From contig JBCBCP010000007.1 in the NCBI GenBank assembly GCA_038530575.1, positions 1 to 64,000 of the forward strand: a DNA stretch of 64,000 nt, written 5' to 3'. Positions 42,661 to 51,334 of this stretch are shown in pieces; the stretch's first letter is position 1, and each line of letters begins with the position of its first letter. Made by a program: the position numbers and the translations under genes. The notes under the pieces were generated by a model, which saw nothing but the letters and a program-made list of their open reading frames with translations, did not search any database and was not told the origin of the DNA. This stretch comes from JBCBCP01 sp038530575 (lineage in GTDB: Bacteria > Pseudomonadota > Alphaproteobacteria > Rhodobacterales > Rhodobacteraceae).

Positions 42661-42920
42661 TGAGCCGCCTCCATTAGCCAGGCGTTGACTCCAGTCATAA
42701 GCAAGACGGCGCCTGTAAGCCATACCAGCGTCAACGCGCGTGGACGGCTGGCCGGGTCGGTAAACCACACCCGCCATGCTTTTAGTGTTGCGCCGACGCC
42801 GGGGTTCAGCGACCCAGTCTTACCAGCCGCGATGCGCCGCACGGCAAAGAGGGCATAGAACATAAACGCCGCCCAGACGACAAACAGGGCGCCCATTGCG
42901 ATGTTCACGGCCCACGACAT
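42657..42920 (-). CDS. Small membrane protein in the homogentisate operon (upstream of the pair)
   Basis: An 87-residue protein with two hydrophobic segments (about 5-25 and 62-82) separated by a basic cytoplasmic-type loop. It is coupled to the following small membrane gene by ATGA. No family recognised. Together the pair could anchor or partner the FAD hydroxylase, or form a small transporter; this rests on gene order only. Confidence 0.7.
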   Translation of the reverse strand: MSWAVNIAMGALFVVWAAFMFYALFAVRRIAAGKTGSLNPGVGATLKAWRVWFTDPASRPRALTLVWLTGAVLLMTGVNAWLMEAAQ

Positions 42921-42926
42921 TATGCC

Positions 42927-42970
42927 AGCGCTCCGCGCGTTCGGCGCTCAAAAGCTCCACTGGAGCCTTT
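42927..42970. repeat. Imperfect twin hairpins between the small membrane genes and the MBL gene
   Basis: First hairpin: AGCGC (42927-42931) with GCGCT (42944-42948). Second: GCTCC (42954-42958), loop ACT, GGAGC (42962-42966), extended by A/T pairs past one bulged C. The layout resembles the other twin hairpins in the window but the stems are weaker. Confidence 0.45.
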
Positions 42971-42993
42971 GCCACTTATGAGCGGATCGGTCC

Positions 42994-43944
42994 TCACCCT
43001 TGAAGTGCCTCCCACATGTCCTTGTCGCGTTGGGCGGTCCAGATGCGCGGCGTGTCGATGCCCATCGCCTCGTCATAGGCGCGGGCGACGTTGAAGGGCA
43101 GGCAGTGTTCATAGATGGCATAGTCGCTGAATTTCGGATCGCATTCGGCGCGCACGGCGTCCCATGCTTCCTTCAGGTCGCCACCGCGCGCGGCCACGCG
43201 CGCCGCAGGGCGGTAGGTCGAGGCTACAAAATCGGCGGTATTGTCGAGAGCGGCGTTCACCATGTCCTTGCCCACCAACGCATCACCACGACCGGGTGCG
43301 ATGGCGTCCACATCGAAATCCCGAATGTTGCCCAGCGTCACTGGCCAGTCGGCAAAGTGCCCGTCCCCGCAATAGCAGGCGGAATGGTATTCCACGATAT
43401 CGCCTGTAAACATGACATTCTCATCCGGCACATGGATCACCGCATCCCCCGCCGTATGGGCGCGGCCCAGCTGCATGATGTCGACCCGGCGCTTGCCCAG
43501 AAACACGCTCATCTTGCCGTTAAATGTGGTGGTCGGCCATGTTAGACCGGGAATGCTCTCGTGCCCCTGGAACAGGCGCGGAAAGCGGTCGAACTCGCTG
43601 TCCCAGTCTTCTTGCCCGCGTTCCGCGACCATCGCGCGGGCTTTGTCCGACATGATGATCTGCGGCGCGCCATAGGCCGACGCGCCCAAAACGCGGACCG
43701 CGTGGTAATGGGTCAGCACAAGATGGCTGATCGGCTTGTCCGTGACCTCGCGCACCTTTTCGATGACCTTGTTGGCCAGCCGGGGCGTCGCCTGCGCCTC
43801 TACGATCATGACGCTGTCATCGCCGATGATAACGCCGCTGTTCGGATCTCCCTCGGCTGTAAAGGCCCACAGCCCTTCGCCCACTTCGGTGAACGAGATT
43901 TCCTTTTCGGTCATGTCTCCTGCGGAGGCGAAGGCTTTTGCCAT
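42994..43944 (-). CDS. Metallo-beta-lactamase-fold protein with altered metal site
   Basis: A 316-residue MBL-fold protein. The usual HxHxDH metal motif appears as H79-Y-H81-A-V83-R84, so the Asp and last His of the second metal site are replaced. Other ligands remain: the His in GRAHTAGD and the Asp in MFTGDIVEYHS. ATG 43944 follows GGGAAAG; the frame is open from 44007. In the homogentisate operon it could hydrolyse a lactone or thioester, or be a one-metal variant. Function is uncertain. Confidence 0.85.
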   Translation of the reverse strand: MAKAFASAGDMTEKEISFTEVGEGLWAFTAEGDPNSGVIIGDDSVMIVEAQATPRLANKVIEKVREVTDKPISHLVLTHYHAVRVLGASAYGAPQIIMSDKARAMVAERGQEDWDSEFDRFPRLFQGHESIPGLTWPTTTFNGKMSVFLGKRRVDIMQLGRAHTAGDAVIHVPDENVMFTGDIVEYHSACYCGDGHFADWPVTLGNIRDFDVDAIAPGRGDALVGKDMVNAALDNTADFVASTYRPAARVAARGGDLKEAWDAVRAECDPKFSDYAIYEHCLPFNVARAYDEAMGIDTPRIWTAQRDKDMWEALQG

Positions 43945-43976
43945 TTCTGTCTTTCCCTGTTTCTGGTGGTGGACTG

Positions 43977-44019
43977 GAGCTCTGCCCCAGACCCCGGCAT
44001 ATTTCACGCCAAAAGAAGG
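43977..44019. repeat. Degenerate copy of the Rhodobacterales intergenic element
   Basis: The string GCTCTGCCCCAGACCCCGG followed by CATATTTCACGCCAAAAGAAGG has the layout of an element I recall as common in Rhodobacterales genomes: a CCCCGG-rich block, an AT-rich block, GCCAA, and GAAG. Better copies lie at 55720 and 63428. It sits between the MBL gene and fahA, which are on the opposite strand. Confidence 0.5.
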
Positions 44020-44021
44020 CC

Positions 44022-45278
44022 TTAGCGGTTGTATGGATCGTCGAGGGCCGGCAGGACCTTGCCAATGCAGTCCCCGAAGCCGATTCGGTAGCCGTCCCCT
44101 TGGGCATGGCCGTGCAGGCCGAGCGTGTCGCCATCCTCGATGAAGCTACGGGTTTCTCCAGTCTCCAGCGTGATCGGCTCCTTGCCGCCCCAGCTCAGCT
44201 CCAAGAGCGCGCCGCGCTGGTCTTTTTCGGGGCCAGAGATCGTGCCGGAGCCGAGCAGGTCGCCGGGATTCATCGGGCAGCCTGAGGTGGAATGGTGTGC
44301 CAGCTGCTGGGCGGAGGAGTAGTACATCTCGTTGTAATTCGTGCGCGCGATTGTGCTGGCATCCTTGCCTTCGGGGGCAAGCGTCACGCTCAGATCAATG
44401 TTGTACAGCATTGGGCCGGTGTCTTTCAGGTGGTCCAACAGCTCGAATTCCCGTTCCGGCGTGGTGGTGCGGAATGGCGCCAGCGCGGCCTTGGTCACGA
44501 TCCAGGGGCTGATCGATGTCGCCGTCGCCTTGGCTTGAAAGGGGCCGAGCGGCTGGTATTCCCACGCCTGAATGTCCCGCGCGGACCAGTCGTTCAACAG
44601 CACATAGCCAAAAATCGCCGCGTCCGCCTCGTCCACGGTGATGGGACCCTCGGACGCCGTGCCAACAATCGCTCCCATCTCAAGCTCAATATCGAAGCGC
44701 TGTGACGGAGCAAAGCGAGGCATGTCGTCATTTGGTCCCTTTAGCTGGCCCCAGGGCCTGCGGATATCGGTACCCGACACAACGACCGACGACGCGCGGC
44801 CGTTATAACCTATGGGAATATGCAACCAGTTTGGCGGCAGCGCGTTTTCCGGCCCACGGAACATCGTGCCAACGTTAGTGGCATGGTGGCGGCCTGCATA
44901 GAAATCTGTGAACTCGGAAACGACAAAGGGCAGGTGCATCTGCGCCTCTGCAATCGGCACCAGCAAAGGTTCGACCTTGTCCCGCTCTGCGCCGCCGTCC
45001 GCCAGCAGCGATGTCAGCCGCGCGCGCAGAGCGGCCCAGACGGCGGGGCCTTCCTCCATCAACTCGTTCCAGAACGGCACGTCGAAAAGCGGGTGCTCTG
45101 TCAGCTGGATCAGCCCGGTCTCCTCGGCCTCCATCATGTCGAGGATCATGTCCCCGATCGCGACGCCGCAGCGCGCGTCTCGGTCCTCCGTCGAAAAGAC
45201 GCCATAAGGCAGGTTGTTGAGTGGGAAGTCGGCGTCAGGACTGTTGGCGCTGTCGACCCAGGATTTTTCAAGCGGCAT
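44022..45278 (-). CDS. fahA: Fumarylacetoacetase
   Basis: A 418-residue hydrolase that cleaves fumarylacetoacetate to fumarate and acetoacetate, the last step of tyrosine/homogentisate breakdown. It has VSEFTDFYAGRHHATNVGTMFR (metal-binding Asp and catalytic His, about 125), ELEMGAIVG (metal-binding Glus, about 195), NDWSARDIQAWEYQPLGPF, and the C-terminal GSGTISGPEKDQRG block. Length is normal. It lies downstream of hmgA. A maleylacetoacetate isomerase gene is not seen in the window. Confidence 0.96.
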   Translation of the reverse strand: MPLEKSWVDSANSPDADFPLNNLPYGVFSTEDRDARCGVAIGDMILDMMEAEETGLIQLTEHPLFDVPFWNELMEEGPAVWAALRARLTSLLADGGAERDKVEPLLVPIAEAQMHLPFVVSEFTDFYAGRHHATNVGTMFRGPENALPPNWLHIPIGYNGRASSVVVSGTDIRRPWGQLKGPNDDMPRFAPSQRFDIELEMGAIVGTASEGPITVDEADAAIFGYVLLNDWSARDIQAWEYQPLGPFQAKATATSISPWIVTKAALAPFRTTTPEREFELLDHLKDTGPMLYNIDLSVTLAPEGKDASTIARTNYNEMYYSSAQQLAHHSTSGCPMNPGDLLGSGTISGPEKDQRGALLELSWGGKEPITLETGETRSFIEDGDTLGLHGHAQGDGYRIGFGDCIGKVLPALDDPYNR

Positions 45279-45338
45279 GCGTGATCTTTCGTGTCTGTCT
45301 CGTTATGGATGTAGGGCGTCGTGGCGCACGCCTAGCCG

Positions 45339-46700
45339 CTATTTTTTGCCGGGCGTTCCGTCGAATTTCTTTTCGATATCGGACCAGCAGTCGATGTAAT
45401 CGTCCTGCAGCGGCGCCTCTTTCGCGGCGAACTCCGTCAGGTGCTGGGGAAAGCGCGTCTCGAACATGAAGGACATCGTATTTTCTAGCTTGACCGCTTC
45501 AAGGTCCGCGTTCGATGCGCCTTCAAACGCGTTCTTGTCCGGCCCGTGCGGCAGCATCATGTTGTGCAGGGACATCCCGCCGGGGATAAACCCTTTGGGC
45601 TTGGCATCGTACTGGCCGTAGATGTTGCCCATCAGCTCGGACATGATGTTCTTGTGATACCAGGGCGGGCGGAACGTATCCTCGGCCACCATCCAGCGCT
45701 CGCGGAACAGCACGAAATCGATATTTGCTGTGCCTTCCACGCCCGACGGCGCGGTCAGCACGGTAAAGATCGACGGATCCGGGTGATCGAACAGCACCGC
45801 GCCCACCGGGCAATAGGTGCGCAGGTCGTATTTCACCGGGGCGTAGTTGCCATGCCAGGCCACGACGTCCAGCGGGCTGTGCCCGATCTTCGTCTCGTGA
45901 AACTGGCCGCACCATTTGATCGTCACGGTCGACGGCGACTCGCGGTCCTCGTAGGCGGCGACGGGCGTCTTGAAGTCGCGCCGGTTCGCCATGCAGTTGG
46001 CGCCAATCGGCCCCCGGCCCGGAAGGTCGAACTTTTGCCCGTAATTCTCGCACACAAAGCCGCGTGCGGGACCTTCGAGCACTTCGACCCGGTACAGCAG
46101 CCCGCGCGGAATGATCGCGATCTCCTTGGGCTCTAGATCGATGATCCCCAGTTCGGTGCAGAAGCGCAAGCGCCCCTCCTGCGGGACAATCAGCAGCTCG
46201 CTGTCGGCGGAGTAGAAATAGCTGTCCACCATGCTCTCGGTGACGAGGTAGATGTGGCTGGCCATACCGACCTGTGTGTTCACATCACCGGCTGTCGTCA
46301 TGGTGCGCATGCCGGTCAGCCATGTCAGCTTTTCTTCCGTATGCGGCACTGGATCCCAGCGGTACTGGCCCAGGCTGGTCACGTCTTCGGGGATGTGCGG
46401 CGCGCTTTTCCAGAAGGGCAGATCGATGCGCGCATAGCGATGCGAATGCTTCACCGACGGACGGATGCGATAGCACCACGTGCGCTCGTTCTGGTGGCTG
46501 GGCGCGGTAAAGGCTGTGCCGCTCAACTGCTCACCATAGAGGCCATAGTTGCATTTTTGCGGACTGTTCATGCCCTGCGGCAGCGCGCCGGGCAGAGCCT
46601 CGGTTTCAAAGTCGTTGCCGAATCCGGGCATGTACCCCTCGGTTGTGCCGACGGGCGAGGCCGCCTGTATCATGCGGTGCGGTGTGGTGGGGCGGTTCAT
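45339..46700 (-). CDS. hmgA: Homogentisate 1,2-dioxygenase
   Basis: A 453-residue Fe(II) dioxygenase that opens the homogentisate ring to maleylacetoacetate. Recognisable blocks are GYMPGFGNDFETEALPGALP at the N-terminus, FHETKIGHSPLDVVAWHGNYAPVKYDL in the middle, and the iron-ligand region WYHKNIMSELMGNIYG near residue 325. ATG 46700 follows GGAGGAG; the frame is open from 46721. It is the first gene of the operon and is divergent from a MarR regulator. Confidence 0.97.
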   Translation of the reverse strand: MNRPTTPHRMIQAASPVGTTEGYMPGFGNDFETEALPGALPQGMNSPQKCNYGLYGEQLSGTAFTAPSHQNERTWCYRIRPSVKHSHRYARIDLPFWKSAPHIPEDVTSLGQYRWDPVPHTEEKLTWLTGMRTMTTAGDVNTQVGMASHIYLVTESMVDSYFYSADSELLIVPQEGRLRFCTELGIIDLEPKEIAIIPRGLLYRVEVLEGPARGFVCENYGQKFDLPGRGPIGANCMANRRDFKTPVAAYEDRESPSTVTIKWCGQFHETKIGHSPLDVVAWHGNYAPVKYDLRTYCPVGAVLFDHPDPSIFTVLTAPSGVEGTANIDFVLFRERWMVAEDTFRPPWYHKNIMSELMGNIYGQYDAKPKGFIPGGMSLHNMMLPHGPDKNAFEGASNADLEAVKLENTMSFMFETRFPQHLTEFAAKEAPLQDDYIDCWSDIEKKFDGTPGKK

Positions 46701-46737
46701 CTGTGGCTCCTCCCTTGCCAAGTACAGCGTCAGATAA

Positions 46738-46755
46738 TAGTTGGTTTTGTAACTA
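46738..46755. promoter_or_regulatory. Candidate MarR operator in the hmgA / marR divergent promoter
   Basis: The dyad TAGTT-N8-AACTA lies in the 68-base gap between the divergent hmgA and MarR start codons, 13 bases before the MarR start. Its position allows one dimer to affect both genes. It is short and inferred from symmetry and context. Confidence 0.5.
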
Positions 46756-46768
46756 ACAAGGCGTCCTG

Positions 46769-47200
46769 ATGGCCGATTTCAATCTGAACACGTTCCTGCC
46801 CTACCTTTTGAACCAGGCGGCAGAGGCCGCGAGCCTCTCGTTTCAACAAGTGTACAAAGACCGGTATGGGATGCTGCGCACTGAATGGCGTGTGCTGTTT
46901 CACCTTGGGCTTTATGGTCAACTGACTGCATCGGAGATTGGCGCACGTGCGAGCCTGCATAAGACAAAAGTGAGCCGCGCGGTCAGCCGGCTCGAGGCAC
47001 GGCGATACCTGTCCCGCGCGCGCGACACGGCGGACCGGCGCGTCGAGCATTTGGCGCTGACACCGGCGGGTCAAGCCGTGTTTAAAGATCTGCGGCAGGT
47101 TGCCGAACGCTACGACGCAGACCTTGTTGCAGCTTTGCCACCTGGAGAGGCGCAAAGGCTGCGCGAAGTGCTGTTACGTCTCGCCGGGCGCGAAGCCTGA
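46769..47200 (+). CDS. MarR family transcriptional regulator
   Basis: A 143-residue winged-helix regulator. The recognition-helix region is LTASEIGARASLHKTKVSRAVSRLEARRYLSRARDTADRRVEHLALT, which shows the wing with the conserved D-x-R. Divergence from hmgA with a shared 68-base promoter strongly suggests control of homogentisate genes, with homogentisate or a related phenolic acid as effector. It converges on mipZ, with a seven-base gap between the stops. Confidence 0.9.
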   Translation: MADFNLNTFLPYLLNQAAEAASLSFQQVYKDRYGMLRTEWRVLFHLGLYGQLTASEIGARASLHKTKVSRAVSRLEARRYLSRARDTADRRVEHLALTPAGQAVFKDLRQVAERYDADLVAALPPGEAQRLREVLLRLAGREA

Positions 47201-47207
47201 GGCGCAC

Positions 47208-48017
47208 TCAAAAGTTGATCTCGACCCCGGGCAACTTCAGCGCCTTCATCAGCTCACGTAGTTCCTGCCGGGCCGCCACGTTTGAAATGTTGAGCTGTTT
47301 GACCCCGACATCGCGTAGGTCGAGCAGGGTCAGGCCGCGTGGGAAGAGTTCGCGAAAGATCACGCGTTCCGAAAAGCCGGGTGCCACGCGAAAGCCAATT
47401 CGCTCCGACAGCATTTTTAGCGCGCGTTCCATCTTTTCCTTGTTCACCATACGCTGCGTGCCGATCCGGTTGCGCACCACGACCCAATCAACAGCCGTCA
47501 GGCCGGCCTGTGCGCGCAGTTGCCGCGCGTTCCAGACCATCTCAGAATAGACCGACGGGCCAAGAATCTTCGTGCCACTGGCGTCGACATGGGCCAGCAG
47601 GTCGAAATCGACAAAGCTGTCATTGAGCGGAGTGACCAGCGTATCCGCCAGCGAGTGGGCCACCTGGCTCAGCCGCGTGTGCGAACCAGGGCAGTCGATC
47701 AGAATGAAGTCGGTGTCTGCTTCAAGCTCGGCAATCGCGGCAGACAGGCGGTGGTCATACACGTTCTCACCGGGTTTCAGGGTGCTTGCGTCAATCTCGG
47801 GCAACTCGTGCAGGTCCGGTGACGCGAGGCTCAGCCCATGTTCAGCCATATGTGTCTGCCGGTTTTCGACATAGCGGCCAAAGCTGCGCTGCCTTAGGTC
47901 AAGGTCCAGCGCCGCAACCTGGTGACCCATACGCACAAGCGCTGTGGCCAAGTGGATGGATACGGTCGACTTTCCGGCGCCGCCCTTCTCATTGCCGACC
48001 ACGATGATATGCGCCAT
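47208..48017 (-). CDS. mipZ: Division-plane positioning ATPase MipZ
   Basis: A 269-residue ParA/MinD-type ATPase that inhibits FtsZ polymerisation near the chromosome origins and so places the division site at midcell in alphaproteobacteria. The deviant Walker A is VVGNEKGGAGKST at about 6-18, the LDLDLRQRSFGRYVENR switch region is typical of MipZ, and the Walker B region is FILIDCPG. ATG 48017 (MAHIIVVGNEKGG) is preferred to GTG 48029. Confidence 0.95.
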   Translation of the reverse strand: MAHIIVVGNEKGGAGKSTVSIHLATALVRMGHQVAALDLDLRQRSFGRYVENRQTHMAEHGLSLASPDLHELPEIDASTLKPGENVYDHRLSAAIAELEADTDFILIDCPGSHTRLSQVAHSLADTLVTPLNDSFVDFDLLAHVDASGTKILGPSVYSEMVWNARQLRAQAGLTAVDWVVVRNRIGTQRMVNKEKMERALKMLSERIGFRVAPGFSERVIFRELFPRGLTLLDLRDVGVKQLNISNVAARQELRELMKALKLPGVEINF

Positions 48018-48119
48018 GCCTGTCCTCACACTGACCCAACGGGCCCAACCGCCTATTGGCCAGCACTATATGTAGGGGATCCGGCTTTGCCTAGCGTCCT
48101 TATCCGGTGCTTTGCGTTA

Positions 48120-49580
48120 TCATGCTGCGTGCTGGCGCACGTGCTTCTGGCTAGTCGGGCCAATGCCGGCAAAGCCAAGCACCGCACGTCTGAGGTCGGC
48201 CGACGGTTGCGCAAGTGCTTCCGCGCTCAGGATACAGACGCGCTCTGGGGCCAGTGTCTGGGCGCGGCCTGCGAGCCTGTCGCACAGAATGGCAAGGTCC
48301 ATGGCCTCGCGTGGGGCCGAGATAACGCCGTGACTGGGATGTGCGCACTCGAGTGTACGGGCGGCGTTGGCCGTGCGATCAGTAATGTGCATGAACCGCG
48401 CGCGGGGGAGGGTTCGGACCAAAAGTGGCAGCCACCGTGTCAAGGACGGGTCCGTCACGATCGCAACCTCTGCATTGCCTGCGCTTTCTCGCAAAGTGCG
48501 GTGCAGATCGGCCGAGATTTGTATCACCTCATCGGCGCTAATCGAGTGCATCGCCGTGTGCGCCAACCGGCGCATCAGGGTGACAAGCACTGCGACGAGG
48601 CCGGGCAGCGGGCGCGGGAGAGACGCTTTGTCGGCACCTGATATGATTTGGGCCAAGGCCGAACAGCGTCTTGTGTCGGCGCCACTGATCAGAATTGGCA
48701 TCGGACCCTGCCGGGGCAAGCGGCACAGCGGAATGGTCAAGTGCAGCATTCGGCTTGCGTTAGTGATGAGGTCCCGCGCGGCGGGATGGCCTGCGGCACC
48801 GCCAATGTCATGTGCGGCATTGAAATGCGCGCGAGCACGCTCGGTTATACCTTTCGCAATGGCAATTCGTCCCAGAGCGTGGTGGCAAGATGCCACCTGC
48901 GCCGCGGTACCTGTTTGCGTGCCTTCATGCAGGATCGCTGTCGCCTCAATCATCCGGTCCGCTGGCAACATTTGCGCAAGCGCCTGCCGATCGGGACCCC
49001 CCAGTAGCGAAAATTCGATCTGGCTGGCGGCGGCAAGCGCTTGCTCGACGGGCATATGCTCCGCACGCCAGCGGGCCAGCAGGGCCATTGCGCCCGGTGT
49101 TTGCAGTCCGGCGCCGATCAACGTGTCTTCGGCGGCGCCCGCATCGCCGGAATCCATCAGCGCGGCCGCCAAAGCGACCGGGTCAGCTGCACGGGCTGCC
49201 ATGCTTACGGCATCTTTTGGCCGCCCCGCGCGGCGCAAAACCTCAGATGCTTCAGCGCCAAAGCTTGCGGGCGACAAAGCGTCAGCACGCTGAAAACACA
49301 GCGCGGCCCGGGCCCATTCGTCGAGCGCCGTCAGCGCACGGCCCTTTGCCGCCCAAAGGGTGGCACTGTCGCGCACCATCAGCGCCTGATCCAGCAGTCC
49401 AATTGACTTGCCCGCGTCACCGTCTGCGATCGCGCATTCAGCGCGCAGCAGCAACAGGTCCGGGCTGAGCGGCGCTAGGGGCGCCATCGCTTCCGCCGCA
49501 AGCATCGCAGCGCGCGTATTGCCCGCGCGCAATTCGACCCTGACCTGTGCCAGTCCTGCTTCTTCCGCTCCGTTTCGCAT
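48120..49580 (-). CDS. TPR-like protein with degenerate sulfotransferase-type C-terminus
   Basis: A 486-residue protein. The N-terminal 200 residues are alanine-rich helical repeats resembling tetratricopeptide repeats (LLRAECAIADGDAGKSIGLLDQAL and similar). The C-terminal half (PILISGADTRRCSALAQIISG, then ARFMHITDRTANAARTLECA) is laid out like TPR-linked sulfotransferases, but without a clear PSB loop. ATG 49580 is chosen; the frame is open from 49688. It follows the rpmE terminator. Function unknown. Confidence 0.65.
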   Translation of the reverse strand: MRNGAEEAGLAQVRVELRAGNTRAAMLAAEAMAPLAPLSPDLLLLRAECAIADGDAGKSIGLLDQALMVRDSATLWAAKGRALTALDEWARAALCFQRADALSPASFGAEASEVLRRAGRPKDAVSMAARAADPVALAAALMDSGDAGAAEDTLIGAGLQTPGAMALLARWRAEHMPVEQALAAASQIEFSLLGGPDRQALAQMLPADRMIEATAILHEGTQTGTAAQVASCHHALGRIAIAKGITERARAHFNAAHDIGGAAGHPAARDLITNASRMLHLTIPLCRLPRQGPMPILISGADTRRCSALAQIISGADKASLPRPLPGLVAVLVTLMRRLAHTAMHSISADEVIQISADLHRTLRESAGNAEVAIVTDPSLTRWLPLLVRTLPRARFMHITDRTANAARTLECAHPSHGVISAPREAMDLAILCDRLAGRAQTLAPERVCILSAEALAQPSADLRRAVLGFAGIGPTSQKHVRQHAA

Positions 49581-49654
49581 GGCCGCTGATCCCTCTGAAC
49601 GCTGCAGGGGACAGGCTAGGGCGATTGGGTTAGCAATTTCCGAACGCCCCAAAA

Positions 49655-49684
49655 AAAAGGCGCAGGATATGCCCTGCGCCTTTT
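49655..49684 (-). terminator. Strong intrinsic terminator after rpmE
   Basis: Stem GGCGCAGG/CCTGCGCC with loop ATATGC, flanked by AAAA and TTTT so it works in both directions. It lies just past the rpmE stop and closes the rplS-rpmE transcript, separating it from the TPR-like gene. Confidence 0.92.
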
Positions 49685-49705
49685 CCAAAAAATGTACCTA
49701 AAGGC

Positions 49706-49927
49706 TTAGAAGCCGAGGCCTTCGTACTTCTTCTTGAACTTCGACACGCGCCCGCCGGTGTCCATCAGGCGGCTGCTGCCACCGGTCCACGCAGGGTGAA
49801 CGGTGGGGTCAATATCCAGCGACAGCGTGTCGCCTTCCTTGCCCCAGGTCGATTTCATCTGCACCTCGGTACCGTCGGTCATCTTGACGGTGATCAGGTG
49901 GTAGTCGGGATGGGTGTCCGCTTTCAT
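49706..49927 (-). CDS. rpmE: 50S ribosomal protein L31, zinc-free type
   Basis: A 73-residue large-subunit protein, part of the intersubunit bridge near the central protuberance. It starts MKADTHPDYH, has the MKSTWGKEGDTLSLDIDP block and ends with RVSKFKKKYEGLGF, as in alphaproteobacterial L31. There is no cysteine, so this is the form without a zinc ribbon. ATGA overlap with rplS indicates coupled translation. Confidence 0.96.
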   Translation of the reverse strand: MKADTHPDYHLITVKMTDGTEVQMKSTWGKEGDTLSLDIDPTVHPAWTGGSSRLMDTGGRVSKFKKKYEGLGF

Positions 49928-50310
49928 GCCGATGCTCCGTCTTTCTTGGGTTTGTAGTTGGTTTGTTCTGCGATCCGCGCGGATTTACCACGGCGCGAGC
50001 GCAGGTAGTACAGCTTGGCCCGGCGCACGCGACCACGGCGCACAACGGTGATGCTGTCGATATTCGTCGAATAGAGGGGGAACACACGCTCCACGCCCTC
50101 GCCGAAGGAAATCTTGCGCACGGTGAAGGCCGCCGCGATGCCGTCGCCACCCTTGCGTGCGATGCAGACGCCTTCGTAGTTCTGAACACGGGTGCGGGTG
50201 CCTTCCGTCACGCGGAAGCCGACGCGGATCGTGTCACCGGCCTTAAAGTCGGGAATGTCTTTGCCGAGCTCGGAAATCTGTTCCGCCTCGAGCTGTGCAA
50301 TCAGGTCCAT
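49924..50310 (-). CDS. rplS: 50S ribosomal protein L19
   Basis: A 128-residue ribosomal protein at the 30S-50S interface. Diagnostic segments are FKAGDTIRVGFRVTEGTRTRVQNYEGVCIARKG and FPLYSTNIDSITVVRRGRVRRAKLYYLRSRRGKSARI. It has a slightly longer C-terminal tail than E. coli L19 (115 residues), usual in alphaproteobacteria. The 232 bases between it and trmD contain no gene I can support and may hold its leader. Confidence 0.97.
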   Translation of the reverse strand: MDLIAQLEAEQISELGKDIPDFKAGDTIRVGFRVTEGTRTRVQNYEGVCIARKGGDGIAAAFTVRKISFGEGVERVFPLYSTNIDSITVVRRGRVRRAKLYYLRSRRGKSARIAEQTNYKPKKDGASA

Positions 50311-50542
50311 CTGGCCTGTCTCCTATGATGCCCCCGGTTTGCCCGAGGAGGTGTCTCGCGATCCCAGAGCTCCGCGCCTTGGTCCGGGTCCGCATTGCGC
50401 CCGGGCGGAGGTGTCATCGCTATGTCTGCTCCGATGGTGCGGGTGTCGGCCTCAAGGAAAGTGCCACGCGCCAAGGGGTCCGGATGCCATAGCAGCGAAC
50501 TCGCGCCGTATAGGGTGGGCGTCGCGCGGGATCAAGCGAAAA

Positions 50543-51334
50543 TCAGCCTGTCTCGTCCTGTCTGCGGGCCCACAAGTCAGGCCGGCGATCTTGCGTAAGC
50601 TGTTCGGACATCTCACGCCGCCATTTGGCGACCTTGCTGTGATCTCCGCTCGTCAAGACCTCGGGGATATGCCGTCCCTCCCATTCCGCGGGGCGGGTAT
50701 ACTGCGGATGCTCCAGCAAGCCGTTCGAATGGCTTTCCTCTACCGCGCTTTCCGCATTGCCCAGCACACCCGGCAGCAGGCGCACGGTGGCGTCCAGCAT
50801 CGCCTGCGCCGCGATCTCTCCGCCCGTCATCACGAAATCGCCCAAGGACACCTCGGTCACGCCGAAATGCTCCAGCACCCGCTCGTCCACGCCTTCGAAC
50901 CGGCCGCACAGGATCGTCAGGCCGTCACAGCGGGCCAGATCGCGCGCCATCGCCTGATCAAAGCGCCGCCCGCGCGGCGACATGTAAAGGATCGGCCAGC
51001 GGCCCCGCGCGTGGGTTTGCGCCTCGGCCAGCGCGGCCCCCACGACATCGGCGCGAAGAACCATTCCCGCGCCGCCCCCGGCGGGCGTGTCATCCACGTT
51101 CCGATGCTTGCCTACACCGTAGGTCCGAAGGTCATGCGTGTGCAGCTGCCAGCGCCCCTCGTGCAGCGCCTTGCCCGTCAGCGACGCGCCCAAAACGCCG
51201 GGAAATGTGTCGGGGAACAGCGTCACAATCCGCGCTTGCCATACACCCACCAGATCCGGCGCTTCGTCCATCAGCGATGATGGCTTGAGTGTTGGCCGAA
51301 TGGCTTTGCGGCCATGTGATCTGTTCTCAGTCAT
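50543..51334 (-). CDS. trmD: tRNA (guanine37-N1)-methyltransferase
   Basis: A 263-residue SPOUT-class enzyme methylating G37 of tRNAs to prevent frameshifting. It shows the trefoil-knot motifs LCGRFEGVDERVLEH, SLGDFVMTGGEIAAQAMLDA, and the PQYTRPAEWEGRHIPEVLTSGDH block. The N-terminus is about 25-30 residues longer than usual. ATG 51334 has a good GGAGAGG site and an ATGA overlap with the sulfotransferase-like gene, while ATG 51271 would give a standard length. Confidence 0.96.
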   Translation of the reverse strand: MTENRSHGRKAIRPTLKPSSLMDEAPDLVGVWQARIVTLFPDTFPGVLGASLTGKALHEGRWQLHTHDLRTYGVGKHRNVDDTPAGGGAGMVLRADVVGAALAEAQTHARGRWPILYMSPRGRRFDQAMARDLARCDGLTILCGRFEGVDERVLEHFGVTEVSLGDFVMTGGEIAAQAMLDATVRLLPGVLGNAESAVEESHSNGLLEHPQYTRPAEWEGRHIPEVLTSGDHSKVAKWRREMSEQLTQDRRPDLWARRQDETG

